Below, in pieces: positions 13,370 through 25,489 of a stretch of 64,000 bases of DNA. The stretch is taken from NCBI GenBank assembly GCA_036250195.1, contig JAVHZZ010000004.1, positions 255,812,728 to 255,876,727 of the forward strand. The letters run 5' to 3'. The notes beneath the pieces were generated by a model that was not told where the DNA came from, ran no database searches, and saw only the letters and a program-made list of their open reading frames with translations. This DNA comes from Mixophyes australis (lineage: Eukaryota; Chordata; Amphibia; Anura; Limnodynastidae). Position numbers and translations under genes: made by a program. Position 1 is the first letter of the stretch. Each line of letters begins with the position of its first letter.

Positions 13370-15120
13370 CCTGAAGAGGACTCTTGAGAGAACAGCCCCA
13401 ACTCCAGCCTAGGAGGAATCTATCTCCCAGGAAGAATGGCTTGAGTTGGTCAGGCTGTACAAGTATTGGAGCCGTGGAGAAGGCTTCTTAAACAAACGAT
13501 GAGGTTGCCTCAGGAGGCCAAGACTTTGGATGAGCTCTTTCCGTGTAAGACTGGTGATGGGAGCTATGTGTCATGAGCGGCGGTGGTACGCCGCATCCTG
13601 GCGTGATCTAGCAGCCGGGCGCGTGCTCTAGTTTCTATGCTCTGTTTTTATTCTTTGGGATTATCCTTGTTGCATAGATGTAGGAGGGTGTAGGGACATC
13701 CTCCAACTCCAGGGGGAGCTCTCATATGATTTAAACTGGTTAATTTATATTTTTATACATGCTTCCTGGTTATGTTATTACCTATGCCAGTTCTAGCTAG
13801 TAATTAATTAGCAGCCTCCTGAGGCTGATTGTCAGCCCTGTTCTCCTCTGTCCTGATTGGCTCTCAGTACTATTTAAGGCAGTGAGGTCTGAGCTTCACT
13901 GCCAGTTATAGCTTCAAGTTCCCTGTCTGCTAACCTGCTCCTGTGCTGTTTGGTGTAAACCTTCTAGATTGAACTACTGTTTATGACCCTTGCCTGTTTC
14001 TGGACCTTGAACCTCTGTTTCTGACCCCGACCTATTGCTTGAACCTGGATTTTGAACCTCTGCTTGTGAGCCCGATCTTACGCCTGTCTCTGGACTCAGA
14101 ACCTGTGCCTGTGACCCCTGACCTTGGTTTGTTCCTTGGATACGTTGTCTGCTGTCGGCTAACCCTTGCCTGGACCCCACGCTGCTGTCTGCCATAGCAC
14201 TCTCTTCCTGGGTTCTCCTTGGCCAGTACACATCTCACAACCCTCTGTTTGTCTGCAGCCAAGTCTGTCCCCACCACTAGGGGCAACAGTGAACACCAGA
14301 CTTCAGAGCAGACTCCGGGTTTTGCTGTACTGGCTGGAGGGGTTCCTAACACTATGAGGGTGGAAAAGCCTTTACTGAACCGGCGAGAATAATTGGCGAA
14401 GCCAATAAAGTGCTGGACAGCTTTTTAAACCTATGGATTTTGGCCATTTGAGGATATCCTCTACTTTTTCTGGATCCATCTGTAATCCCATGTCTGATAC
14501 CAAGTACCATAAAAATGGCACTTGAGAACATTCAAAGAGGTATTTGTCCAGCTTACAATAGAGGTGGTACTGGCGTAAACTGGGGAGCTCCTCCTTTACT
14601 TGGGTCTGGTGTGACGGCAAATTTTGAGAAAAGATCGGGTTATCGTCAAGATATACCAATTTTGAGTGGTAACTTAAGTCCCGAAAGATATCCCTGTCAA
14701 AAGGCCAAAGGGCATAACTGGTCACTAGTAATGCCCATCTGGAGTATCGAAGGCAGTCTTCTACTCGTCACCCTGCCGAATGCGGATGAGGTTGTAGGCT
14801 CCCCCTAAGATCAAGTCTTGGAAAAGATCCCGGCACCACGGATCAGATTGAACAGTTCTGAGATGAGAGGTGTAATGGGTAACTGTTTTTAACTGTAATA
14901 GCATTCAACTGCTGGTAGTCTGCATACAGGGTCTCAAGGATTCACCTTTTCTTTTTTTTTCTTTTCTTTTTTTTGCAAAAAAAGAACCCCGCCCCCGCAG
15001 GGGAGGAAGATTTGTGAATGTAGGCCAGTTGTAAATACAATACTATACTCCGGCAGGGTCTGGGGTTCTGTCAGAGATAAAAAATAGGTTTTTCCTCTAG
15101 GAACGGTTGACCTACCTTTG
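13370..15120 (-). pseudogene. Ty3/gypsy pol remnant, split by a solo LTR
   Basis: The minus strand keeps a decayed reverse transcriptase. It runs from SPAGAGFFF near 14985-15010, through GGAYNLIRIRQGDE near 14770-14812, to YLDDNPIFSQ (active-site YLDD) near 14630-14660 and a FANYSRRF block near 14385-14410. After the solo LTR it continues into a PITSLTRK block near 13540-13565 and weaker RNase H-like sequence. Several stops and frameshifts make it inactive. The order matches the intact gypsy pol at 34200-37562, but the copies are clearly divergent. Ends are approximate. Confidence 0.75.
13569..14351 (+). mobile_element. Solo LTR (783 bp) with 5-bp target duplication
   Basis: It begins TGTCATGAGC and ends CCTAACA (TG...CA), and is flanked by the direct repeat ctatg at 13564-13568 and 14352-14356. 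A TATA-like ATTTAAGG lies near 13872, which suggests plus orientation. No internal retrotransposon sequence belonging to it is present, so LTR-LTR recombination probably removed the body. Its insertion point lies within the older gypsy pol remnant, whose two halves continue across it. A 5-bp duplication fits Ty3/gypsy. Confidence 0.8.
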
Positions 15121-15142
15121 TGGCTTTTACTCTTGAATCACA

Positions 15143-17495
15143 ATGTTTAACAAATTGCTTTTCTTGGTCTCCTTTCATGGCATTATCTTTAGGCTTGTAT
15201 CATCTTTCACCCCTCCATCAACACAAACATTTGTCCACATTGCACCCTCATTAATTCATTCACCGCTAGTTAACACTCATGAACTTTTGTCCTATTTATT
15301 ATCTCTAACGAGCACAGCCTCCTCCTGTTGCCAAAAAATAAAAGGTCAAATGTCTTACAATCCCCTTACCTATTTTTCTCTCTCTCTCTCTCTGCTTCTA
15401 TTATCCGGTGATATATCACCTACTCCAGGTCCTCCACACTCCTGACACACACACACACATATATATACATACAGCACTACCGCTCTATAGCAAACCTCAA
15501 ACACATCACCTGTCTCCCCTTTCTTCCAAAGTTCTTTAAATGTGCCCTTTGGAATGCACGCTCTGTTTGTAACAAACTTACCTCCATACATGACCTCTTC
15601 CTCTCAAAAAACCTCAACCTTCTGGAAATAACAGAAACATTGGTCACGCAATTAGACATTGCTTCAGTCACATATTGGCCTCCATCTCGCCCACACCTCC
15701 AGACCTGAAGGCAGACAAGGAGGTGGGGTTGGACTACTTCTCTCCCCACAGTGCACATTCACAGTTCTACCAAATGTCCCATCACTCGCATTCACATTTT
15801 TTGAAGTACATGCTATTCGCATTTTTAATCCATTCTCTGTACTTGTTGCGGTGATCTATCGCCCCCCTGGAGTACACCAACAATTTATTGAGGATTTCTC
15901 TGAATGGATCCCTCACTTCTTATCTTCAGACATCTCCACCCTCATCCTGGGTGATTTCAACATCCCCATTGATAACCCACCTTCCAAAGCTACTACAAAG
16001 CTTCAAACTACTCTCTCTAATCTTCTCACTTGACCTTTCCCAGTGGATTGAATCCTCTAATCATCAGGATGGCCATTGCCTTGATCTTGTTTTCTCTAGA
16101 CTATGCTCAGTTTCTAATTTCTTTAACACTTCCTTCCCCCTCTCAGATCAGCACCTTATCAGCTACACGCTCACCCTCACTGTTCTAACCTCTCTACTGT
16201 CTAACTCTACCAAGCCTCCTCCTAGAGTTAAGAAATCTTAACTCTATTAATCTTCAACAATTTTCTACCTCTCTCCAACACCTTCTCTCCCCTATCTCTA
16301 CATTCTCCTGAGATGGCAGTACCTCGTTTTCACCTAACCTTAGCAACAGCCCTTGATCAAGTGGCTCCAGCGACTCTTCATATTACACGTCGACTTCGAT
16401 GCCATCTGTGTCACACTACAGCAACGCAAAATCTTCAAAAACTTTTCCGTAAAGCAGAACATCACTGGCGTAAATCTCGTCCCTCTAATGACTTCTTTGC
16501 ATATACTTCTATCTATTGATCCTATCAAAATGCTCTGGACACTGCAAAACAAACATATTTTCAATCTCTCATCTATGCTCAGGCTTCTAACCCCAAACGC
16601 CGCTTTAACACATTTAAATCTCTTCTCAATCCTTCCACCCCAAACCCTCCATTTATAATCAGTGTCCAGGATCTTGCTTCCTACTTCAAGGAAAAGATTG
16701 ATAACATCAGACTAGAAATGGTATCCTCTTCCTTGACAAGCAATCTGCTCAATTCCTTCCCACCACTTTCTGACACTCTCATCATCATCATCAGCTATTT
16801 ATATAGCGCCACTAATTCCGCAGCGCTGTACAGAGAACTCACTCACATCAGTCCCTGCCCCATTGGGGCTTACAGTCTAAATTTCCTAACTTACACACAC
16901 ACAGAGACTCGAGTCAATTTGATAGCAGCCAATTAACCTACCAGTATGTTTTTGGAGTGTGGGAGGAAACCGGAGCACCCGGAGGAAACCCACGCAAACA
17001 CAGGGAGAACATATAAACTCCACACAGATAAGGCCATGGTCGGGAATTGAACTTATGACCCCAGTGCTGTGAGGCAGTAGTGCTAACCATTAGGCCACTG
17101 TGCTGCCCTTCATTTGACCCTACAAATGAAGGGGAAGTATCTACTCTCTTCTTATCTTCCTACTCTACCTCCTGTCCTCTTGATCCTATTTCCTTAATTG
17201 GTAGATCCCTGTCTCCTATGCTCATTCCACCTCTAACTAAAATCTGTAATCTTTCGCTCTCTACTGGCATCTTTCCATCACTATACAAGCACGCAGTGAT
17301 TACTCCTATTCTGAAAAACAAAATTCTGACCCAAACTCTCTCGCAAATTACCGTCCCATCTCTCAGCTCCTGTGCCCCTCCAGGCTTTTAGAGAGACTTG
17401 CCTACAATCACCTCACACTCTTCCTTTCCGCAAATAACCTATTGGATTCTCTTCAGTATGGCTTTCGTTCTCAACACTCCACAGAGACTGCGGCG
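15143..17495 (+). pseudogene. L2-type LINE: endonuclease and start of reverse transcriptase
   Basis: A non-LTR retrotransposon in plus orientation with stops and frameshifts. The apurinic-type endonuclease is visible as NARSVCNKL near 15560, GGGVGLLLSP near 15725, AVIYRPPG near 15850, LILGDFNIPID near 15940 and DGHCLDLVF near 16070. After the inserted SINE come PLDPISLIG near 17180 and QYGFRSQHSTETA near 17455-17490, the N-terminal part of the reverse transcriptase. It then stops abruptly at another repeat. The motifs fit the L2/CR1 group. It appears related to the LINE at 31810-41757. Confidence 0.8.
16780..17107 (-). mobile_element. tRNA-derived SINE with L2-type tail, second copy
   Basis: Same family and orientation as the SINE at 5705. 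The head reads, on the minus strand, GGCCTAATGGTTAGCACT (17077-17094) and later GTTCAATTCCCGA; the tail includes 'tatataaatagctgatgatg'. It interrupts the reverse-transcriptase part of an L2-type LINE, the family whose 3' end it resembles. It retains about 328 bp and looks close to full length. Confidence 0.85.
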
Positions 17496-18200
17496 TTTCC
17501 ACGTCCGAAAACTGTTTGTGCGGCACCAAAAAAAAAAATTTGTGGCGCAAAAAATATGTACGGCCACACCCACAATTGTACAACTACACCCACAAAAAAA
17601 TGTGGGCATGGTCGTACAATTGGGGGCGTGGCTATGAATCACTTGGCGTGCCCAGGAAACCCTCTTACAACAAAAAAACTTGCATTGTTGTGTACACCAC
17701 TGAACGGTCACCAAATATTGGGATTGTCCCACTAGAATCAAAACATTTCACACACTCTCCTGCTCTCTCCTACCTGTTCTTCTCACTTTCAACACCTGTG
17801 GCTGCAGGTTTCCTTAGTTGCGGCTTGTCTGGATCCTGGAATGTTGGGAGCCCTATTTGGAAATAAAATGGGTACATTTAGAAAATTACAGCCAGCCCCG
17901 GCGTTAAATCAATAGCACCCACGATTACTAATTAGGCCTTCCTCCAGCCCCAACATTGAAATAATAGTATTCACATTTTTCCCTCCCTACAAACAGCCCC
18001 AGCAATAAGGTAATAGTATTTACATTTCAGAAATATACCTATTTCCTGCAACCATCACTGACATTAAATAATTCATAGGCACATTTAATAAAGAGACCTC
18101 ATTCTCCCCCACATTCAGTAGCCCCAAACTACCCCATCTTAAATTAATAGTCCGCACTATAAAATTGCCCAACCATTACCCCACAAACAAAATTGCACCC
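17496..18200 (-). repeat. hAT-type repeat module (recurrent family), copy 1
   Basis: Starts with a block rich in 'cacacccacaattgtac' that resembles 47600-47690. It continues into a module found six times in the window, recognised by TGGATCCTGGAATGTTGGGA (17830-17849) next to 'ccctatttggaaa', and followed by 50-80-base AT-rich units containing 'aaattaatag' and 'cccca'. No transposase is present. The left edge cuts off the L2 LINE at about 17490. Its nature as part of non-autonomous hAT elements is inferred from the copies with definable ends (62593, 49956). Confidence 0.5.
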
Positions 18201-20590
18201 ATTAATTAGCCACCACCCACCTCACACTACATTGCCACAAGCCCCCTCTGCCATCACATACACATTACTGTGCCCCTTCATCACCATGTTGTACCCCCTT
18301 ATGATCACACTGCGCCCTCCAGGCTGCTTTCCCCCCTTCACCTGGCCCCCCATCATCACCCTGTGCCATGCTGCTCCCCCCCCCCCCGACTTCATCACAC
18401 TGTGCCCGACTTCATCACACCGTGCCATCCTGCCCCCCCTCTTCTTCATTACAGTGCCATGCTGCCCTCCCTCTCTTTTATCACTGTGCCATGCTGCCAC
18501 CGCTCTCCATCACTGTGTCATCCCCTCTCCATCACTCGGTGCCTTTCTGCTGCCCCCCCCCCTTTTTTTCCCTCATACTGTGCCTCTCTCTACCCCCCTT
18601 TTCTTCATACTGTGCCTCAGTCTCTCCCCCCTTTTCCCTCATACTGTGCCTCTCTCTACCCCCCTTTTTCTTCATACTGAGCCTCTCTCTACCCCCCTTT
18701 TTTCTTCATACTGTGCCTCTCTCTACCCCCTTTTTCTTCATACTGTGCCTCTCTACCCCCCTTTTTCTTCATACTGTACCTCTCTCTACCCCCTTTTTCT
18801 TCATACTGTGCCTCTCTCTACCCCCCTTTTTCTTCATACTGTACTTCTCTCTACCACCCTTTTCTTCATACTGTGCCTCAGTCTCTCTACCCCCTTTTTC
18901 TTCATACTGAGCCTCTCTACCCCCCTTTTTCTTCATACTGTGCCTCTCTACCCCCCTTTTTCTTCATACTGTACCTCTACCCCCTTTTTCTTCATACTGT
19001 GCCTCTCTCTACCCCCCTTTTTCTTCATACTGTACCTCTCTCTCTACCCCCTTTTTCTTCATACTGTACCTCTCTCTTCCCCCTTTTCCCTCATACTGTG
19101 CCTCTCTCCACCCTTTTCCCTCAAATTGTGCCTCTCTCTCTCCCCCTTTTTTTCCTCAAATTGTGCCTCTCTCTCTCCCCCTTTTTTTCCTGAAACTGTG
19201 CCTCTCTCTCTCCCCCTTTTTTCCCTGAAACTGTGCCTCTCTCTCCCCCTTTTTTTTCCTGAAACTGTGCCTCTCTCTCTCCCCCTTTTTTTCCTGAAAC
19301 TGTGCCTCTCTCTCTCTCCCCCTTTTTTTCCTGAAACTGTGCCTCTCTCTCTCTCCCCCTTTTTTTCCTGAAACTGTGCCTCTCTCTCTCCCCCTTTTTT
19401 TCCTGAAACTGTGCCTCTCTCTCTCCCCCTTTTTTTCCTGAAACTGTGCCTCTCTCTCTCCCCCTTTTTTTCCTGAAACTGTGCCTCTCTCTCTCCCCCT
19501 TTTTCCTCATACTGTGCCTCTCTCTCTCCCCCTTTTTCCTCATACTGTGCCTCTCTCTCCCCCTTTTTCCTCATACTGTGCCTCTCTCTCTCTCCCCCTT
19601 TTCCCTTACTTTGCCTCTCTCCCCCTTTTCCCTCAAACTGTGCCTCTCTCCCCCTTTTCCCTCAAACTGTGCCTCTCTCTTTCTCCCCCTTTTTTCCTGA
19701 AACTGTGCCTCTCTCTCTCCCTGTTTTCCTGAAACTGTGCCTCTCTCTTTCTCCCTTTTTTCCTGAAACTGTGCCTCTCTCTCCCTGTTTTCCTAAAACT
19801 GTGCCTCTCTCTCTCCCCCTTTTTTTCCTGAAACTGTGCCTCTCTCTCTCCCCCTTTTTTTCCTGAAACTGTGCCCCTCTCTCTCCCCCTTTTTTTCCTG
19901 AAACTGTGCCTCTCTCTCTCCCCCTTTTTTTCCTGAAACTGTGCCTCTCTCTCTCCCCCTTTTTCCTCATACTGTGCCTCTCTCTCTCCCCCTTTTTCCT
20001 CATACTGTGCCTCTCTCTCCCCCTTTTTCCTCATACTGTGCCTCTCTCTCTCCCCCTTTTCCCTCAAACTTTGCCTCTCTCCCCCTTTTCCCTCAAACTG
20101 TGCCTCTCTCCCCCTTTTCCCTCAAACTGTGCCTCTCTCTTTCTCCCCCTTTTTTCCTGAAACTGTGCCTCTCTCTCTCCCTGTTTTCCTGAAACTGTGC
20201 CTCTCTCTTTCTCCCTTTTTTCCTGAAACTGTGCCTCTCTCTCTCCCTGTTTTCCTAAAACTGTGCCTCTCTCTCTCCCCCCCTCTTTTCCTGAAACTGT
20301 GCCTCTCTCTCTCCCCCTTTTTCCTCATACTGTGCCTCTCTCTCTCCCCCTTTTTCCTCATACTGTGCCTCTCTCTCTCCCCCTTTTTCCTCATACTGTG
20401 CCTCTCTCTCTCCCCCTTTTTCCTCATACTGTGCCTCTCTCTCCACCTTTTTCCTCATACTTTGCCTCTCTCCCCTTTTTCCCTCAAACTGTGCCTCTCT
20501 CCCCCTTTTTCCTAAAACTGTGCCTCTCTCTCCCCCCCTCTTTTCCTGAAACTGTGCCTCTCTCTCCCCATTGTTCCTCACACTGTTTCT
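18200..20590. repeat. Pyrimidine-rich minisatellite with 460-bp higher-order repeat
   Basis: About 2.4 kb of tandem units of roughly 30-37 bp, 'ctctctctccccc(t)n' followed by 'cctgaaactgtgc' or 'cttcatactgtgcc'. The early part (18200-18560) shows the degenerate ancestral unit 'catcaccctgtgccatgctgc'. A block at about 19446-19780 recurs almost base for base at 19906-20240, a 460-bp higher-order period. Very long open frames on both strands (serine/leucine/proline on plus, arginine/glutamate/lysine on minus) are consequences of the repeat, not genes. The purine/pyrimidine asymmetry makes triplex (H-DNA) formation plausible. Confidence 0.9.
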
Positions 20591-21959
20591 CCCTTTTTTT
20601 TTTTACTTTTTGTATTAGCTGTTTTCCTCTCTTCTGTCTTCTCTCTTCTTGCTTCTTTCTTCTGTCTTAGTCCTCTCTGTGCTGCTCCTCACTGACTGTC
20701 AGGCGTGACTTGATGACATCACGCCCTGCAGTCAGTGTAAACAGAGCAGAGAGGAAGGAGGAGGGACGCCGGCGCCGCGAACACGCGAGTATCTTTCTTT
20801 CTTTTTTTTTTATTTTAAAACCCTGCTCCCCACCAACGAACCACCATACCGCCGGACCCCCGCACCTCCGCCCCCAACAACGACCCCGTTTGTAGTGCTT
20901 GGGGTGGAGGATAAAGACACTGTCTGTATGTGTGGGTGGGACCACCGATGCCAGTAAGTGGCCGGCTTGCAGACAGGGAAGTAATGTCTATTAGATGTAG
21001 GTGGTGGGTTTTTTTGGTGAACTGTTTCTGATATGATTGCTGAACCAGCGTAGGACCTGTTTTGCCATCTTGACAACTGCCAATAAACAGTTAAATGGTT
21101 CAGCATGCCTGTGTCGGATTCCTGTGAACAATGTACTTTCTCACAAAATATATTACAGTTAAAATATAAAGGCAGAACACAGAAGTTATCTACTCTCTAG
21201 CAATTACTGTATAGTGAAAGCTGAGAAGGTCACCTCACTTAAAAAATAAAGGCTACAAGCTTACAGCTGTTGAACTACAAGTCCCAGCAGTTTTACATAC
21301 TGATTATACTAAATTTAAGCACTTGTTTTTACTGCTCCAGGGAGACATGCTAATTAATTTTACATTAATGAAGTATACTTGCAAAAAAATGCAATCATAG
21401 TATTTTCAATCATTTAGACAGAAGAAGACTCTGGCTCATTGCACATTTTCTTACAGCATCGTTCTGACATTCTGCTGCACATACACAAACAACTTCAGAT
21501 AAAAACAGTGCAACAATATACGTTAAAATTTCTGTTTTGTTTTGCAAGTTCTATGTAAACATTTTTCATTTTTCCACAAAGACGGGTACCTCCAAACAAT
21601 TTACTTTTTTTTTCCCCACCTGTGCACCTGATGACAGTTTTCTGAAGGAGGTAGGGATGCCTTCCCTCGCATCTTAAAATATTTCACAGCAGTCAGACCG
21701 TGTTTGTGATACATAACGTTTACACTTGTCTGATATTCCCCCTGGGACTTACAGGAATAAGGGCTGGCACCTTCCCTGTCATAGTTTCCTCACTTTGTGC
21801 ACATTAACAAAATCCCTACCCGGCTTATTTCAGGAAACAGGTCTGCCACAGTAGTCAGAGCCGTTTTACAACACATTACTGTGTTTTTATACAGCAAAAG
21901 TTGATCTTAATAAAACATTGCCTATTCAGTAATCATAAACAAACATATATTTATAATCA
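20591..21959. other. Non-coding DNA after the minisatellite
   Basis: A CpG-containing GC-rich patch (20700-20890) includes an imperfect inverted pair 'ggcgtgact...tcacgccc'. The rest is AT-rich. 'gaactacaagtcccagca' near 21273 resembles a fragment of a widespread hAT MITE. No gene is supported. Confidence 0.35.
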
Positions 21960-22240
21960 ATTAAGTACTTGTGTCCTCTAATATTACCCCAATTGGTCCA
22001 GTTCAGAGCAAACTCCAAAGACTGGGAAAGAGCCCTGTACACTATGCTTCCACAGAGAATACAAGGTAAAAAGCTTATCAAGTGGAGGAGGGAAACCCTG
22101 GAGCTTTCGCTGTCCCTATACATGGAGAGTCTGAACAGGGCAGAAACTCCCACTCATGGCAGATTTATCAAGAAACTCTATGAACTCAGATTAAATGAAA
22201 TCAGGTTTCTTTATCATGCATGAGATACCTGAACTCGTGA
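21960..22240 (+). pseudogene. Possible L1/Tx1 ORF2 linker fragment
   Basis: An 84-residue open stretch on the plus strand (from 21969) contains LIKWRRETLE and later KLYELRLNEI. The spacing of charged residues is like the linker between endonuclease and reverse transcriptase in L1-group ORF2 proteins. It lies 480 bases upstream of an unmistakable L1-type reverse transcriptase in the same orientation. The link is inference; the bases between (22240-22720) show no recognisable coding sequence. Confidence 0.4.
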
Positions 22241-22720
22241 TGAGCAGTCACAAGTTTTAAATCACACACAAAAATGAAGACAATTGATTTAAAATTCACA
22301 ACACCACTGACCACAAACATTTATGTCTCCGCCTCTTGGGATGTCAACCGGTATTCTGGAACCTTCTGTGGTCAGACAGTTATATATTATCTAAACAACT
22401 TATGGGATGGAATGTACTGCTGTTAGCAGAACAAAGTTTTTGCAGCCAGAAAAAAACATTTCACGAAAACCGTTACATTTAATATTGCTTAGCTTTATGT
22501 TCCAACCATCTTGTCTATTCTTCAGTCGTTCTATTTGAAAAAGTCTGCTGGACGTTTTTTTAATTAATCTTACATATCTATTACATTATAGCACAGTATA
22601 GATTGTTCTTAGACAAGTTGGTCAATACATTTTGTAGTGTGCTGATGGTGAGATGTGTGTTGAGTCCATCAACAATTCAGAATATGTTTTTGTAAAATGA
22701 CATGTGTCAAGGAGAGCTAT

Positions 22721-25119
22721 TGATTTTAATAGAAGCGGCTAACCGGGATCGGACCCCTGCGCTGGTGGTGTCTCGACGCAGAAAAGGCTTTTGATAGGGT
22801 CCCCTGGCCCTTTTATGAGAGCTACCCTCAAAGCAATGGGAGGGTCAATTTATATGTGGACTAGCTTCCTTATATTCTAATCCATCGGCTACCGGTTGGA
22901 CTAATGGTGCTGCATCACCCCCATTTCAAATTGCGTAAGGCATTCGCCAAGGCTGCCCACTTTCCCCACTGCTGTTTGCTCTAACAATGGAGCCATTGGC
23001 CTCTCGGGTTCATAACAATCTGACGATCACAGGGATACAGGCGGGTAGGACAGATTACAAGATCTCCAGGTACGCAGATGACATTCTACTCACAATTACT
23101 AACCCCTCTCGCCTCCCTCCCCGCTTTGCAGAGTGAACTCAGAAAATATGGTGCAGTATCTTACTTTAAAATCAACATAGATAAGTCTGAAATCCTCCCT
23201 CTCAACTTGCTGTCTCACCTACTAGACTCCTTGAAGCACCAATTGAACTATAGATGGCAATCAAATAAGTTCAAGAACCTGGGAATATATCTTACAGGTC
23301 AATATAGTCAACTATAAGCTGCTAATTATTCCCGACTACTGAACACACTGAAACGAGATCTCGAGAAGTGAGTTAGGTTATACATTTCTTGGCTGGGCCG
23401 TATAACAGCAGTTATAATGATCTTAGTGCCACGGATTCTCTATTTGTTCCAGACACTTCCTATTCGGGTACCGTCACTCGCGCTTAAGACTCTTCAGATG
23501 CAAATTGCCCGATTTGTCTGGGCAGGCAAACGACCCTGAGTACTAGCCCATTTTCTTTACCGTCAAACTTCAGAAGGTGGATTGGGGCTTCCAAATATAT
23601 CTAAATATTACATAGCTGCACATCTGACCCAGCTAGTTCTATTTCACTCCCCACTTGATACAAGGTTATGGGTCGATATAGAAGCGATTCTCATACAATT
23701 GCTTTCACCCTACACCCTCCTTTGGATCTCGATCAAACACCGTCCACCACTCTCCCTCCTACCACCCACTACTCACCTCTCATTACAGATATGGGACTAT
23801 AGCACCCGAACACGCCATTTGATAACAAATCCTGAAATTATGTTCCCTTTGTGGAATAACCCAAACTTCCCCCCCTGGGCAGCACCACTCTTTTTTTCCA
23901 ACACTGGTCCTGTCGTGGACTAAGGTTTCTGGTCGACCTAGCTCCTATGCGTATTTTCACAGAATTTGCAGACCTACAACGGCGATATGAAATTCCTCAT
24001 AGTCGCTTCTATCAGTATTTGCAACTAAGAGACCTGTATCATTCAATCCCAGCACTTTTACCAACTTACGCCATTAGAATCTTTCTGTAAATGTAAGTCC
24101 CTCCTTACAGGTTAAATCTCAATATTTTACAACTTGCTGGTGGCATATCGTCCACCTGTTAAAGATCGCTACAAACTAAAATGGGAGGAAGACCTTGGTG
24201 AGGTCCTAGATACAGATGAATGGTCTGAGATCAGCGCAAATCGCTACGAGCTCTATTTGTGTGTAGACTAAAGAAAATACATATAAGCTGTTGTATAGAT
24301 GTTATTTGGTCCCCACCAGTTTAAAAGCCATATATCCTGATTCATTGAGTCTATGCTGACGATCCTGTGGTCATGAGGGCTCGTTTGTCATATTTGGTGG
24401 TCTTGCCCCAAGATGGTTAGATTCTGTTCACAATCTAATTCACAGAGTCACCTCATTACAAATCCCCTCCTGTCCTTCTTATTCTCTCCTGCACAGATCT
24501 ATACCTCACGTCGACAAACATACAACAGCAATGGTAAGCCATATACTAAATGCTGCCAAATGCATCATACGGAAACAACCTGAACCCCCTACATTGCCTG
24601 AAGTGATTAATAGAATATGGCCGTCCTACTGATGCGAATATATTACGAGTATAATTAATGATCGGCCCAACAAATTTCAAAGTATCTGGCAACTTTGGCT
24701 TGCAACTTTCGGAGTAGACCAATCGAGAGCCTTTTAAAATAGATAGACGTTTTGGATCTAGCGGTGAATCGCATATGGGATATATAACAGCTATCAGGAT
24801 GTCAGACTGGGCTTCACCTCCTATTTCCCCTTGCCTCTTATAACCACTCCTTTTTTCTTCTTTCTTTTTCTTTTTTTTCTTCTCTGACTTTTCACCTGCC
24901 CTTCTCCTTTCTTTTTTTTTCTTCCTATATCTCCTTACATTTCCTTCCCCCTCCCTTGACCCCTTCTTATATTTCTCTGTTTTTCCATTCCTAATCCTCT
25001 AGTTTTACAAAATAACAAGGTTCTTAATAATTGTTTATACCAACTGTTTGACTTGTAATTTAACTAATATGCTGTTGAAACTTGAAAAATTTTCAAATAA
25101 AATATTTAAAAGCAAAAAA
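22721..25119 (+). pseudogene. L1/Tx1-type LINE, ORF2 3' half and 3' UTR
   Basis: Decayed reverse transcriptase in plus orientation: DAEKAFDRVPW near 22775-22805, GIRQGCPLSPLLFA at 22939-22980, the active-site box YADDIL at 23071-23088, KINIDKSE near 23175, and GGLGLPNISKYY near 23579-23612. This is followed by the weakly conserved C-terminal region with a histidine/tryptophan/cysteine stretch near 24380-24420. Frames shift several times and stops are common, so it cannot be active. The segment ends in an AT-rich 3' UTR with AATAAAATATTT near 25095. EKAFDRV and GLGLPN identify the L1/Tx1 group rather than L2. Confidence 0.8.
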
Positions 25120-25489
25120 ATTACATGTGGCAATTATTTACAATCACTTCTCAGCATAATTTTCCTACAGCATGTATTATATGGTCATGTATACATAAGT
25201 TATCCTATTTTACCAAATGTAAAAATATGATTAAAGTAATCCGCTAGTAGCTGATTTAGTGCCGAATAAAAAAATGGATACGTATGCAGTATTTGTGTTT
25301 CACATTATGTATTTTTCATTGGCACTTACAAGTGCAGTATTGCTTAGTTACCATCTTGAAAACTCTTGTTTTCTTCAATGGATAAAGGTTTAATATCATA
25401 ATCTTCTGGTCTCTCAAACACTATCTCCACCTTCTACTCAATAGGTACTGCATTCTTATGGCAATATTGTGAAAAATGACACACAAACT

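Noticed and set aside
18193..20670. Many long frames on both strands over the pyrimidine-rich array
   Set aside because: They track the tandem unit, appear in several phases at once and have no start, splice or domain signal.
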